Assembly: GCA_963402885.1 (NCBI GenBank)
Contig: OY727098.1
Location: 7,187,001-7,251,000, forward strand
Direction of reading: 5' to 3'
Source of the DNA: Antedon bifida
Lineage: Eukaryota > Echinodermata > Crinoidea > Comatulida > Antedonidae
Length of the DNA stretch: 64,000 nucleotides
The notes beneath the pieces are model-generated. The model did not search any database and was not told the DNA's origin. It saw only the letters and a program-made list of their open reading frames with translations. Shown here piece after piece: positions 15,001-24,200 of the stretch. The number at the start of each line of letters is the position of its first letter. Position 1 is the stretch's first letter. Made by a program: the position numbers and the translations under genes.

Positions 15001-15292
15001 GAATGTAGAGAATGAAACATAAGTTTTTCATTTTATTCAATTTATTGTTGGATCATCAAAAAAAGAAATCCTATAAAATTATCACGAATTATCTACATTA
15101 TTTTGTGTTCTCTTTTCAGATGGAGTACGATTTCACAATCGACAAGTGTCAGTAGAGGACTACAGTGGGTATTCCAACCCATTATACAGTCAGACCATAC
15201 CAGCAGCTGAACGGCCTAGAAACCCTCACGGCTTCAGTAACCCATTGTATGCAGTTGGCAACCAAACAAAAAATGACTCATCAGAATGCTGA
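1..15292 (+). CDS. ABCA1-like: ABCA1/ABCA4/ABCA7-like lipid transporter, 3' half (partial, 22 exons)
   Basis: Full-size ABC subfamily A exporter, a family that moves phospholipid or sterol across the plasma membrane. Exons: 1-38, 788-962, 1896-2069, 2855-3007, 4128-4279, 4891-5114, 5780-6010, 6562-6679, 7031-7114, 8095-8261, 8467-8644, 9186-9301, 9579-9726, 10196-10319, 11017-11149, 11855-11978, 12273-12344, 12798-13046, 13408-13739, 14116-14359, 14709-14817, 15120-15292 (TGA). Phases agree at every junction, giving 1171 residues. The first exon encodes the end of the first nucleotide-binding half ([11 protein letters not shown], then FLKVAEE). After a linker come a membrane segment (about 231-251), a large extracellular loop with Asn-rich sites and the ISDYLVKT motif, a membrane block (about 505-745), then the second nucleotide-binding domain: Walker A GVNGAGKT (809-816), signature YSGGNK (908-913), Walker B VFLDEP (929-934) and an H-loop in TSHSMEE. 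The regulatory tail has the conserved [14 protein letters not shown]. Choice among A1, A4 and A7 is uncertain. Confidence 0.93.
3826..3990 (+). repeat. Dispersed repeat A (copy in ABCA intron)
   Basis: The stretch has the phrases TGGTCTAATCCCACCCC, CTAGCCAGTTCAGATGAG and CCTGAACCAGGTTTTTCC. The same phrases appear in reverse complement at 57345-57545, so this is a dispersed element. No coding capacity or clear terminal repeat is visible. Confidence 0.6.
4509..4708. mobile_element. MITE-like element with GGTTCCCACTAG / CTAGTGAGAACT ends
   Basis: The left end reads GGTTCCCACTAGAACGAGAC; the right end, reverse-complemented, reads AGTTCTCACTAGCGACGCAA. These form diverged terminal inverted repeats about 200 bp apart. 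There is no transposase. It sits in the ABCA intron between the exons at 4128-4279 and 4891-5114. Confidence 0.55.
5325..5622 (-). mobile_element. tRNA-derived SINE, family S1
   Basis: On the minus strand the head carries an A-box-like TGGCGCAGTGTG and a perfect B box GGTTCGAATCC (5547-5557). The body ends in TATAAATCCAGGATATTATT followed by an ATT-repeat tail. A second, closely similar copy is at 13068-13370, also antisense in this gene. Confidence 0.8.
6699..6846. mobile_element. MITE family M1, best copy
   Basis: About 148 bp bounded by TTAAGCTCTGTCTAC and GTAGACAGAGCTTAA, a near-perfect terminal inverted repeat. The interior has repeated CATATCACTACCATAT blocks, themselves partly palindromic. 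TTAA at both ends could be target site or element end. Related copies are at 31670-31807, 32572-32731, 48272-48376, 54127-54187 and 55630-55776. Confidence 0.8.
8930..9085. repeat. Dispersed repeat with TGTCCCCTTTATAAGGG phrases
   Basis: ABCA intron sequence with AAGAGGACACCTTCAGGACCC and TGTCCCCT phrases. The same phrases recur in the tandem block at 33455-33850 and near 59780-59940, so one repeat family seeded all three. No coding capacity is visible. Confidence 0.5.
9755..10075. mobile_element. MITE family M3, older copy
   Basis: It starts with GGCCCATTTACATTAGGATG and contains GATAACCATCTATGCTGCC and CGTCATTTGATTGGA. It matches both arms of the better-preserved element at 11222-11626 in the same gene. 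It is non-coding. Confidence 0.6.
10466..10828. mobile_element. MITE family M2, ABCA intron copy
   Basis: The left end TTAAAGATGTATTG is mirrored by the right end CAATACATCTTTAATG. The interior contains TTTTTGGTCAAAGTTGATAA, matching the copy at 20046-20606. It carries no transposase reading frame. Confidence 0.7.
11222..11626. mobile_element. MITE family M3, long foldback copy
   Basis: About 170 bp on the left (TAGGACGATAACGATCAATG onward) pairs with the reverse complement of the right half, which ends in GGTGTAAATGGGCC. The element is almost all inverted repeat around a short centre near 11430. No coding capacity. Confidence 0.75.
12420..12740 (+). mobile_element. tRNA-derived SINE, family S2
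   Basis: It has a B-box-like GGTTCGAGGCC near 12489 and a body with AAGGACTATAAATCGTAGGT and TTACCCCGGTGCACTGG. The same body occurs at 62700-62940 (plus) and, in reverse, at 23885-24125 and 46770-46985. It is followed by an AT-rich tail and lies in the intron before the Walker A exon. Confidence 0.7.
13068..13370 (-). mobile_element. tRNA-derived SINE, family S1, second copy
   Basis: The minus-strand head has the A-box-like TGGCGCAGTGTG (13346-13357) and B box GGTTCGAATCC (13309-13319). The body matches the 5325-5622 copy, and the tail ends ATATAAATCCAGGATATTATT. It lies in the 361-bp intron between two nucleotide-binding-domain exons and fills nearly all of it. Confidence 0.82.
14460..14590 (-). 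mobile_element. SINE fragment related to S1
   Basis: The phrase GAGTAAAGTATCCTGCCTAAG, split by the 20-base limit here, and AAGCAGGTCTTGAACCC resemble the S1 body and a degenerate B box. A similar fragment is near 61725-61800. It is a truncated intronic remnant. Confidence 0.45.
14965..15020. repeat. Perfect 15-bp-arm hairpin in the last ABCA intron
   Basis: ATGTTTCATTCTCTA at 14965-14979 is exactly complementary to TAGAGAATGAAACAT at 15006-15020. A second inner stem, CGCTGG/CCAGCG, surrounds a TCAA loop. It lies 100 bp upstream of the terminal coding exon. Confidence 0.8.
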
Positions 15293-15571
15293 GTGGTGGG
15301 GTAATACCGGCAACTGAACGGCCTAGGAACCCTCACAGCTTCAGTAACCCATTGTATGCAATAGGTAACCAAGGTAGAAATCACTCATCAGAATGCTGAG
15401 GGGTAGGGTAACACCAGCAGCTGAAAGGCCTAGGAACCCTCACGGTTTCAGTAACCCATTGTATGCAATAGGTAACCAAGGTAGAAATGACTCATCAGAA
15501 TGCTGAGTGTTGGGGTAATACCGGCAACTGAAATGCCTAGGAACCCTCACGGCTTCAGTAAACAAGAGTGA
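15195..15571 (+). repeat. 107-bp tandem repeat spanning the ABCA stop codon (3.5 units)
   Basis: Units begin near 15195, 15302, 15409 and 15516, a constant spacing of 107 bp; the fourth is cut short near 15560. The first unit is the end of the last coding exon, with the stop at 15290-15292. The next copies lie in the 3' UTR and each can still be read as a variant of the same C-terminal tail ending in SSEC and TGA. The period is not a multiple of three, so the copies are not in one frame with each other. Confidence 0.9.
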
Positions 15572-18500
15572 GAGGATTACTGCATGTATATATGGAGGGC
15601 TAAAAAGGGGAAATCAAACGTTGAAGTACTCTCAAACTGGTCAGTTAATACATTTTTCCGTCGATAACTAAATACAGGGACATAAGAATTAAGTCAAGTA
15701 ATGACAGAGATAGACAAAATATAATTTTTTTTAGAAATATATATTTTATGTATTAAATTAATAATTATACATAAGAATATGATACCAACATTTATATTGG
15801 TAACATATTCTTATTAATTTTTAAATACCTTTAGGATATAGTTGATGCTTTATAGCTTTAGGAAAGTCTACATTTGCTTGGTAAACTCATAGAAAATGTA
15901 ATCTTTTAATTAGAACTTTAGTATTTTTTGTATCTTTTACATGGTAATATATCTTTAATCGTGTGCAATATACTGAATATGCACACAAATATTTTAGGTT
16001 TACCGTAAATAGTTTTATGAGAAATTGTTTGTATATCTACAATTTGATGTAAGATGCCTAACAGAAAATCATGATCATTCATGGTTCTGTGTTTTCTATA
16101 GACATGGTCGACTGTGCATGTATGTTTGACTTTTTAAAAGAAGTTTTAAAAGATCTTTTGAATTAAATTGTTTTCATTAATTTAATATTTAAAATGGTCT
16201 TGGCATGTATGACCAAAAAGATACTTACAAATTAAAACTATGGTTAAATTAAATAGAAATTAATAATCAGAAAGATATTTATTACTGAAATTATGAATCA
16301 AGAAAATTGTCATAGAAATGATATTGTACTCATAAAGAGAAAGAAAAACAAGATTAAAGAAAATGTCCAGTAGATGATATGATAATTGAAAAAATGTGTT
16401 CATGTCTATGGCAAAGTTAGAAAGTAAATTATGTACTAAATTTAAATGTTTAAATATATTTCTATATAAGTGCTGTGAGAACAAACTTGTATTATCAGGG
16501 AAGATTGAAATTAAGAGTGTAATTTCAATTTTTTCTGAAATATCTTTCTACTAGGTTTTTTGTACCATTTTGTGTGCTAAAATAGTAAATATAGCCATAA
16601 CTTGAAAATATAGATGTAAATATTTCTAATTTCCTATCAAAGTAAATATAATCCAAGTTGCAATGCAGATGTTGTCATTCCAAATGCTGAAGAATTATTG
16701 TTTATTATAAACGTTTTATTTTTATTTTAAGTATAATGAAAGAAATTATTAAAAACATATTATATGGCTGATGGTTTTATCAATTTGTGGAAAAACAAAC
16801 TAGTTGAGCAAATCATAGAGATAATATAGTTCACTATAATATCTCTATGAGCAAATGTATAAATTTATTATTTTTCTTAAACTTACTAGCCTTAAATACT
16901 TAACAATCTAAACTTGTTTGATAGTTTAATATCAATATATTATCTTATTAACACAGTTGTGAAATATTACAGTTTGTTTTGAATTTTACTAAGAATTTTC
17001 TGCTTTATAGAAAAAAAAACTCAATTTCTGATATTTTCTGTTCATACTTTTAACAATGAGTATGCTGTATACACAATAAACTTAATCATGATTCTGTGTG
17101 TAATGTAATAGTCAACAGAGGTAACTAGCTTAGATTTGATTTGAGGGCACAAATTGATATTTGGCTAGGTGCCGTTTAATATACTTCACACTTAGCCATT
17201 TTATGATATGTTTTTAGTTTTAATTATGATAAGAAAGCACTTACTAGAAAGGCCACAGTGTGGCATATATTTTTGAAAGAAAGAATTGCAAATATTTTTT
17301 GAAGAAACTTTTAACTTTACTTATATTGCCACTAAAATGCACTGTTGTTTTTTAATATGAGTAAATTAATAGTTGTTTTTTAGAGTACAAAAATAGTATT
17401 AGTGTAAAACAAAGTATAAATATATTGTTTTTTATATGTGATAGGTAGATTTTGTATTATTTTATGTAGGTTATAGTTTTTTATACCTTTTTAGTCATGG
17501 TGTTGTCACCATATTAGCAAACTCTCATTTTAGGACAGTAGATGATTAACAAACCTTAAATCCAATACAATCCTGTTAATGAACGAAATGTTATTGATGT
17601 CAAATTTATATAGCGCTTTTAACAATCAGCGGATTGTCCCAAAGCGCTTAAATAAAAATTCAATTCAATTCAAAACATTCATGGGAATAAATAGTGGGTT
17701 TATATGCATACATCTATCACCTATTGTCCTAAAGTGAAAGCTAACTATGTATTATGTACAGTATATATAGACATTATATTCAAGCAAAGATTCTAGGATG
17801 AAAATTTGACACAAAGATAATATGCAACAAACTAGAGTAGCTCTACAACCCAATGGTTTTACGCTTGATGAAATTACCAGGCATTTTGTATAAACTGAAT
17901 GAAAGGGTTATGGAGTCAGCTTGGAGTGGCCTTACCTCTGTAGTGGCTGCCAATAATCATGACCATCTATTTGCATCACAAAATGGTTGATGGCTGTCCT
18001 ATAATTATTCTAGAAACAAGATTATCATTCCCTTATATTCAATTCAATATAATTTCGGTACACTAAAAAGAAATTAAAATTGCATGAAAATAATATATAC
18101 ACGGTTTATTATGCAGTGAAGAATCTACTAAAGAAGGTATTTAAGCATCTAGAATTGTTAATTAATAATAAATGTTCTTTTCATTGTATAGCCTCTAGGT
18201 ATCAAAAGGTTGGGGAATACAGGTATTGTACAAATAAAAATAGAGAAAATAGTATAATAAACTGAGTGCTTATTGACAATAAGAGGCTGTATATATACTA
18301 TATTCTCAATCATATTCAACATTATATATTCTTCCAAATGTGAGATAGTATTTCAATAATGTACCTTTAATTTGTTAATCATTCCATTTTACTGTCATAT
18401 TTAAGTGGTGGTGGCAGCATTTTTCAATGTCCATGACAAAAAAGGGTCAAACATATATGTATGTTTAATGTAGTATGAATGTACCAATACATTGCGTATA

Positions 18501-18724
18501 GTGGTACCCCTGTTGATGACACCCCTGGGGTATTTTAAAAGTAAAAGTGTATACTAATTTTGAAATGCATGCAACATAAAACATTACCATTTTACCAAAG
18601 CTTTTATTACTTGGGTATTAATGCATGTTTTAGGTCAGAAATGTTTTTTAAATAATTTTTAAGTAAATCATTGGAAGTATTTTGTAGTTTCATTATATTG
18701 TGCTGTAACCTTGAATGCAATAAA
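15293..18724 (+). other. Probable 3' UTR and 3' flank of the ABCA-like gene
   Basis: No coding exon is visible. The stretch is strongly AT-rich. Poly(A) signals of the AATAAA type occur near 17076 and at 18719-18724; I use the latter as the likely outer limit but cannot show which is used. It contains the three downstream 107-bp units, an imperfect 16-bp-arm hairpin near 16814-16849, and a short repeat end with ATATAGCGC near 17610, as in CR1-type LINE tails. Confidence 0.5.
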
Positions 18725-20045
18725 CTACTCAGTTTTTTGATGTATGAATTCATTTGCTTCAAATTTTTTTTTTATTTTCTGGAAGGCAAACAACCACAAT
18801 TATTATTATTATTATAATTAACCACCTCATTTTCTCAAAACTCCTGCACTCCGAAAAACAGCTCTTTCTGTATATAAATCCAGTGTTACCTTACTTACCT
18901 ATCCTTTTTGGGCCGAGTGTCCCATAAGGCCACAATATAAATCCTGTACCATTATTCAATTTAAGAGATTGTAGATTATTGTAATTTCTTTGATAGCCTG
19001 TCTCTGAATTAATAAACTCTTACTTGGATACATAAGTGCCATTGTTTTCCCATAAAAGAACACCCATCAAATATAATCAAATTATCAATATTTCGTTAAT
19101 CAAAGTCTTTAATTTCTCCATACTGTAGATAATAGCATCTTTGAGACTACAATATTATGTATCCTTTGAAATAGTACAAATATTCTATCATATTAAGATA
19201 TGTTTTTTTTTTTTTAAATCATTTCCATTATCCTGAGATTTTTATAACCATAATGACATTTTACTTTTACACTATTCTCAGCACACACTATTCTCATCAC
19301 ACACTATTCTCATCACACACTATCTATATTTACAATTTTATTTTTATATTGCATTGAAAGTGCATTTGCTACATGCATTTTCTATCTTACATTTACTGAA
19401 TTATTATGACAAAATAGATAGGAAATAAATCAATGGTTTTTCAAATCCTACAGAAAATGTGTGCTAAAATTATAAAGTACTTCTAAAGTATAATATAACC
19501 TTCACTGAACTCTAAAGTCAATTTCTGACAGAACACAATAAAGTCAAATTTACACAGACGAGAGGTAACGGTAATAATAATATAGAATCTATGTTATTCC
19601 TATATGACCATTTACATACAACACAGAGCAAACAGTCTCTGATCAGGATAGATACAGATTCTACGTGGGACATTAGCTACACGGTTTTCCATTAACCGAT
19701 GCCACTCGTCCGTATAAATTGGCCTTATCACTCCTAACCATGTCAGTAAGGTTTCCTATCTGAAAGGGTCAGCCGGGATACCTGGGAACCTAATATTGGA
19801 ATTGTTGTTGCAACCCTATTATGTGCATGGCCACAGTTATTTTTCACCATCCTGCTGTGTGAGAAAAAACAATACGTATCACACCAGTATATGTAGAGGA
19901 GTCATTAATCACACCCTTTCATACTGTCAGATGGTTTTATATTCCTTCATAAAGACAGTGGTTACAGTATATGCCAGATATGATTATGACATTCATTGCT
20001 GGTACATTAGTGAGAAAGAGACCCAAAACGAACCCTGGTCTTAAC
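18725..20045. other. Intergenic AT-rich spacer without visible genes
   Basis: I find no exon with support on either strand. It holds low-complexity AT tracts, an ATT microsatellite near 18800 and three copies of a 16-bp unit (TTCTCATCACACACTA) around 19273-19321. Short open frames near 19796-20183 look random and reach into a MITE. Confidence 0.5.
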
Positions 20046-20606
20046 ATTAAAGATGTATTGTCCCTTGAAACACAAAAAAATGAAGGTCAAAATATTCTAA
20101 ATTTAAAATCGCCATATCAAAGTAATATTAAAGTTATTCACTTTAAGTCGAAAATTCGAGCCAAAAGCAACAAGTTTACGTAATTAACAGGTAAATTAGT
20201 TTGATTACATTTCGTCTGGAAAATCGTCGCGAGCGAAAGTAAACAAATATTTCAAACCATGAGAGTACGCATTATGCATATGCTAATTAGGATTGTTTAC
20301 AACTCATCACGGTTGAGAAGGTATTTTCACACAGATCGTGAGGAAGTTTTATGATTATGCATACAGAGTAGCCAAACAAGCGCGTTTCATTATGGGATAT
20401 GTTTTGATCGAAAACTTTGACTGGAAGTCAAAGTTATTTTTTTAACAAAAAAACGTCTGTATTTCAGTTAAATGATTTTTTTTTCGACAAATTTTTGGTG
20501 ATAGTTAATAACTATTATGATACTTCAAAATGACCCACCTTTTTTCGAAATCTGTTATTTTTTATTATTTTGGAATGAGTCAAAGGGACAATACATCTTT
20601 AATGAT
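20046..20606. mobile_element. MITE family M2, intergenic copy
   Basis: It is bounded by TTAAAGATGTATTGTCCCTT and the inverted AAGGGACAATACATCTTTAA, about 560 bp apart. The interior is non-coding, with blocks shared with 10466-10828. A degraded related end may be present near 27590. Confidence 0.8.
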
Positions 20607-20647
20607 GTGAGTTAACGGCAAACTTCCATAGTAAATTTTACAAGCAT

Positions 20648-21240
20648 GGATCTATGTGCAATCAATCAATCAATCAGACTTATATAGCACCAGTATCCAT
20701 AAAAATAATGTTCAAAGGCGCTTGACAAAGTTAAACAGGAAATGCTTCTGTGTACAAGTGGGTTTTCAGTCATATTTTGAAGGTCTTGACGTTTTCTGAT
20801 GTCTTTATGTCTATTGGTAGTGTATTCAACAAAATGGGTGCTGCACAGGAAAATGCATGATGGCCATACGACTGAAGTTTCCATTTAGGAACATGAAGGA
20901 GAAGTTTATTAGATGAACGCAATGTACGAGACGATGTGTAATGTACAAGAAGATCAGCAATATACTGAGGTGCAAATCCATTTAAAGCTTTGTATATTAT
21001 GAGAAGCAGTATGAATTTAATGCGGAATTGAACGGGCAGCCAATTCAAGTTCCGAAGTACTGGTGTGATGTGTTCATTTTGTCTAGTACAAGTGATGATT
21101 CTGGCAGCAGTGTTCTGAGCACGCTGAAGAAGAGATAGTTGTGAATCCGGAAGAGATAGTTGTGAATCCGGAAGAGATAGTTGTGAATCCGGAAGATATA
21201 GTTGTGAATCCGGAAGATATAGTTGTGAATCCGGTAGTGC
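20648..21240 (-). mobile_element. 5'-truncated CR1/L2-type LINE, reverse-transcriptase C-terminal end
   Basis: On the minus strand one frame reads LSLLQRAQNTAARIITC, then LNWLPVQFRIK, YKALNGFAPQYIADLL and AAPILLNTLP, the conserved C-terminal end of CR1/L2/Jockey-group reverse transcriptases. A stop follows KTFKI, then LKTHLYTEAF, showing decay. The 3' end has GGTGCTATATAAGTCTGATT and a TGATTGAT repeat tail, typical of this group. At its 5' limit, LPDSQLS is amplified (21129-21234). It begins just downstream of the carboxyltransferase stop codon, on the same strand, so it may form part of that gene's 3' UTR. Confidence 0.88.
21129..21234 (-). repeat. 21-bp minisatellite, five units, in frame with the LINE reading frame
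   Basis: Plus-strand unit GAAGAGATAGTTGTGAATCCG begins at 21129, 21150, 21171, 21192 and 21213; the last two have GATATAG for GAGATAG. On the minus strand each unit encodes the heptapeptide LPDSQLS or LPDSQLY in the reverse-transcriptase frame. Confidence 0.93.
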
Positions 21241-21294
21241 AAGTGAAAAACGAATGCGTCAGTTTGGCAGTAAAGAATCTAAGTAGATAACAAT

Positions 21295-24200
21295 TTACAT
21301 TCGAAGTACTCCAAACTTTGTATTGCTTTCACCTTTTTTTTGAGATATTATGTTCAAACACTTGCCAAGAACCTGTGAACAAAAACAATAATTAGACTTT
21401 TAAAATGCAAGAAGTTTATGACTCATGAATATCTTGGCAAAGTAAATTTTGAAATACAGTCAGTTAATCGCCTCAGCAGCTGTGGTATCTAAACAGGATA
21501 TCCAGTCGGATCAAATAAATATTACTAATTTAACTTACGTTTCTAGTATCCTTTGGAAGCACTATGCCATCATCATACATTCTAGATGAAGAATAAAATG
21601 CAGACATCTTTTGATGAACTAAACCTGCAGTTTCTTTTGACAATGTTTCTCTGTCTTCACTTGACATTGAATCTCCTTTTTTGGATAGTTTTTCCTAGAA
21701 AAAGAAAAGAAATTCATTTATAATATTTTGAAAAATCATGATTGTAATAAATAATAATACCGGTAATGTAGTTTTATTTTTTTTATAGTTTATGACTATT
21801 AATGTACAGGCTCTGAATTTGGGGTTGTCATGGAACTATCACAACTATTGTAAAACATTTACAGGCATTTTTGTTACACTCTGACTTGGTAATCATTATA
21901 ATGCAAATTGTAATGTAAATTTATTCATACAAAAACAACTTTTTGTCATTAATTCTATACAAAGCCGGCATTGATTTGTTTTAATCGCTTATACAGTACA
22001 TGCCTGTTTATAGATAATAATTATATTGAGGATTAGTATACATTTATGATTATTGTTTAACCTATTAAATCTCACCTGTAGTATAGCACTGGTAACATCA
22101 TTTTGATTTGCTAGACCTATCTGTGCGTTCGGCCAGAGAAAATGAAATCTTGGATCAAAAGATCTTCCACACTACAAGAAAAAATTGATATAAAACAGAA
22201 AGTGATTTCAGAATTTAACTTTTACTTTTAACATAGATATATTATAGTTATCTATATGCTTGTAACAATAAAACATTTCCACTCACATTAACTACACACC
22301 ATCAACCACATTACTTTACTTTCACATAAAAATAGACAATTTGAAACAATCATAGCATACCATAGCAAAGCTGCTTGGTCCAAAACAGCCACCAACAACA
22401 ACTGATATCTTTGGCACTGATGTGCACGCTACAACTGCAACCATCTTTGCTCGTGCCCGGAGCAGATCACCGAGAGCCTCGCTGTCCAGTTTTCCATCAA
22501 TATCTGGATCCTCAGGAAGCGTGTTTTGTAAAAATATGATTGGTATGTTTCGCTGACTGCAGATTTCAACGAAATGTGCTCCTTTGAGAGCACCCTCATA
22601 GCTTAAATGTCCGTTGTTTGCAATTATTCCCACCAATGTTCTTGAAAAAAAGAGAGAAAACTCATATATATCATGTACACTATTAGGCCTTACCATGTTG
22701 AAACACCGGTTCTCGTCAGATCACCGAAGTTAAGCAAGGTTGGGCCCAGTTAGAGCTTGGATGAGAGACCCTCTGGGAATACCGGGTGCTGTATATGGAG
22801 CTGGGGTCCCATTAGGCATTTGAAATCAGCACTGCTGACTCTTATAGCAGCCCCTGCATCTAGTATCTGCTGCCTCAGACATATTGGCTTATGCCTCTCC
22901 TTTGGTTAAGGTGGGCACTGGACGAGGGAAGCCCTTGGTCAATGTTGGGACCAGCCAAAGGTGCTTTAAACAGTCCTGGCTTATTCATCATTCAGATGAA
23001 TGTAAGACTAATTGACATTGTCGTTTACGACAGAAGTCGGCCATATTAGGTTTCATTTGTTTATTTATGAAAGATTGTCAATGTTTTAGGCTACAGTATT
23101 TGTAATATTTGGCAATATTTTGATACAAAGTGAATTATTAGATGTAGCCACAATGGGCTCATGAATATATGTCTAATGATTTTATTTAAATGATATACTA
23201 TCAGAGAAGTAAGACGTTTAAATTGCTGTACCTGGCACACAAATAAACTCTTGAAACATGAACAAATACCAGGCCTTGTCTTTTTAAAATTATAGGTGTG
23301 CTACAAATTGCACTCCTCAATACATTCAGGGGTGCTGTAGGTGTGCTGTTTGTATTTTGGTGTGTAGAAGTTTACCAAATTTAAGTGTGTTAGGTGAGTG
23401 ATCGCACTCGCTCACCTCAAAAGAAAAGGCCTGAAATACTGTAAAAGTCATGGTAATAGCGATGAAACGAAATCACACTATTATTAACCCCCTTACCCTT
23501 TAATAGTGGCAAATCCAGTGACCAAAGAAATGCCAAACTTTTGTTTAAACTCTTGAAATCTACTCCCATCTACTATTCTTGCTAGAATCTATTCATAGAA
23601 GAAAAACAAATCAAATAAACATTTTGGTTAACTGAAAACTTTATACACAAACTCAGAGTTTTTTAATTCTGAAGCACATTTTTTGTGCTTAACTCACTGG
23701 CGACTTTTTTTAATAACCTCTAAAAATATAAGGTGCCATATAAGGAGTTATTTAGTGAAATATTAAAGGAAAACAAGGAATGGTATCCTCAAGGCCCAAA
23801 AGTGAAAAAAAGGGCATTTCATTTATTTCATTTTATTTCACATATATCCAACAGCGATATTGCCAATTACAGGATGCCTTAAAGAGTATATATATATGAG
23901 TTTGTGACAGTGGCTGTGTGTGAAATAGTACACCAGGGTTAAATACCCTACTCGATTTGAAAGATGTACATGAGCCACATGTGTAGACTGGACATACAGT
24001 TTATAGTCCTTATCCAAGAAGACTTGTTCTGCCACCAGAACCATGGAGCGAGTGAGTCTTGAACCCTTGCCGATGTTAAATATGGCAACGTATTACGGTT
24101 CCACTGTCTTAACTGCTTGGCCACTCACTCACTCTCACTATTAGAATTAAAATTCACCCAAAATATTATTTATTAGGATATGAAAATGTTATTAACTTTG

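Noticed and set aside
19796..20183. Two open frames in the intergenic spacer
   Set aside because: They run into a MITE with clear terminal repeats, share no domain and have random composition.
22686..22795. A functional 5S rRNA gene
   Set aside because: The 5' end is missing bases, the internal control region has changes and there is no terminator T-run directly after; the joined body favours a SINE.
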